From: Prochlorococcus sp. AG-347-K17
Lineage (GTDB): Bacteria; Cyanobacteriota; Cyanobacteriia; PCC-6307; Cyanobiaceae
DNA length: 64,000 bases
Direction of reading: 5' to 3'
Assembly (NCBI GenBank): GCA_003281385.1
Contig: QCCE01000008.1
Location: 1-64,000, forward strand
Shown here one piece after another: positions 63,432 through 64,000 of this stretch. The notes beneath the pieces are model-generated. The model was not told the DNA's origin. It did not search any database and worked only from the letters and a program-made list of their open reading frames with translations. A program made the translations under genes and the position numbers. How positions within the stretch are numbered: position 1 is the first letter of the stretch; the number at the start of each line of letters is the position of its first letter.

Positions 63432-64000
63432 TTAAACCCTTCCAGGGATTCTTCTTGTGGTTTCGTCTCCAAGTTTCTTGAATAAACCAAATTCAACTTG
63501 GTCGCCAATCTCAGCATCAATACCAGCAAAGGAATTTCTGTAAAGAGTTCTTGAAGCGTGCCACCAGTGCCCAAACAAGAATAGCAATCCGAAACATAAA
63601 TGTGCATATGTAAACCATGCTCTTGGAGAGCTTCGGAATACACCGTCAGATTTATATGTCTCTCTGTCAAACTTGAATGCTTCTCCAAGTTGAGCCTTTC
63701 TTGCCAATCTTTTCACTACTGCAGGATCTGTAAATGTTTGTCCATCTAGGTCTCCTCCATAGATAGTTGCAGTAATGCCAGTTTGCTCAAATGAGTACTT
63801 TGCTTCAGCTCTTCTAAATGGGATATCTGCCCTTACATTACCTTCTTTATCTTCAAGAATGACAGGGAAGTTTTCAAAGAAATTAGGTATTCTTCTAACT
63901 TCTAATTCGTTACCTTCCTTATCTTGGAAAGCAATGTGACCTTGCCAACCAGTTGGTAAACCATCACCATTAACTAGAGCTCCAACTCTGAATAGTCCCC
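63432..64000 (-). CDS. psbB: Photosystem II CP47 protein, C-terminal part (truncated by window edge)
   Basis: [66 protein letters not shown]; frame continues to window end. Confidence 0.97.
   Translation of the reverse strand, partial: GLFRVGALVNGDGLPTGWQGHIAFQDKEGNELEVRRIPNFFENFPVILEDKEGNVRADIPFRRAEAKYSFEQTGITATIYGGDLDGQTFTDPAVVKRLARKAQLGEAFKFDRETYKSDGVFRSSPRAWFTYAHLCFGLLFLFGHWWHASRTLYRNSFAGIDAEIGDQVEFGLFKKLGDETTRRIPGRV

Noticed and set aside
1-64000. CRISPR arrays, insertion sequences, prophage, toxin-antitoxin or restriction systems
   Set aside because: No regularly spaced repeats, transposase/integrase motifs, or defence-gene motifs seen in the translated ORFs; the window looks like core genome.

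Overview
The window is a compact, AT-rich (~32% G+C by eye) chromosomal segment from a high-light-adapted Prochlorococcus-type picocyanobacterium. This is inferred from gene content: ntcA, amt1, psbH/N/I, psbEFLJ, psbK, psbT/psbB, ndhCKJ, chlD and a degenerate lone beta-phycoerythrin gene. Nearly all of it is core metabolism. I saw no phage, transposon, CRISPR or recognisable defence island. I support about 75 features: protein genes (including small PSII genes of under 60 aa that the ORF track misses), three tRNAs, three strong intrinsic terminators, candidate NtcA sites and one strongly structured intergenic RNA candidate. The observations most worth a second look are: (1) a 78-nt bulged stem-loop with a competing hairpin upstream of an orphan histidine kinase (22206-22283); (2) the relic phycoerythrin locus cpeB/cpeS, plus an unlisted 59-aa ORF overlapping cpeS (56141-57342); (3) an 18-bp palindrome that places symmetric -10-like boxes between the divergent psbH and psbN genes; (4) NtcA-type promoters at amt1 and ntcA, and possibly at a redoxin gene; (5) pervasive convergent gene overlaps; (6) uncharacterised multidomain proteins (oxidoreductase-SelD fusion, TM0106-type nuclease, DUF3769 barrel). 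No clearly new multi-gene system is evident. All family calls come from reading motifs; no searches were run.
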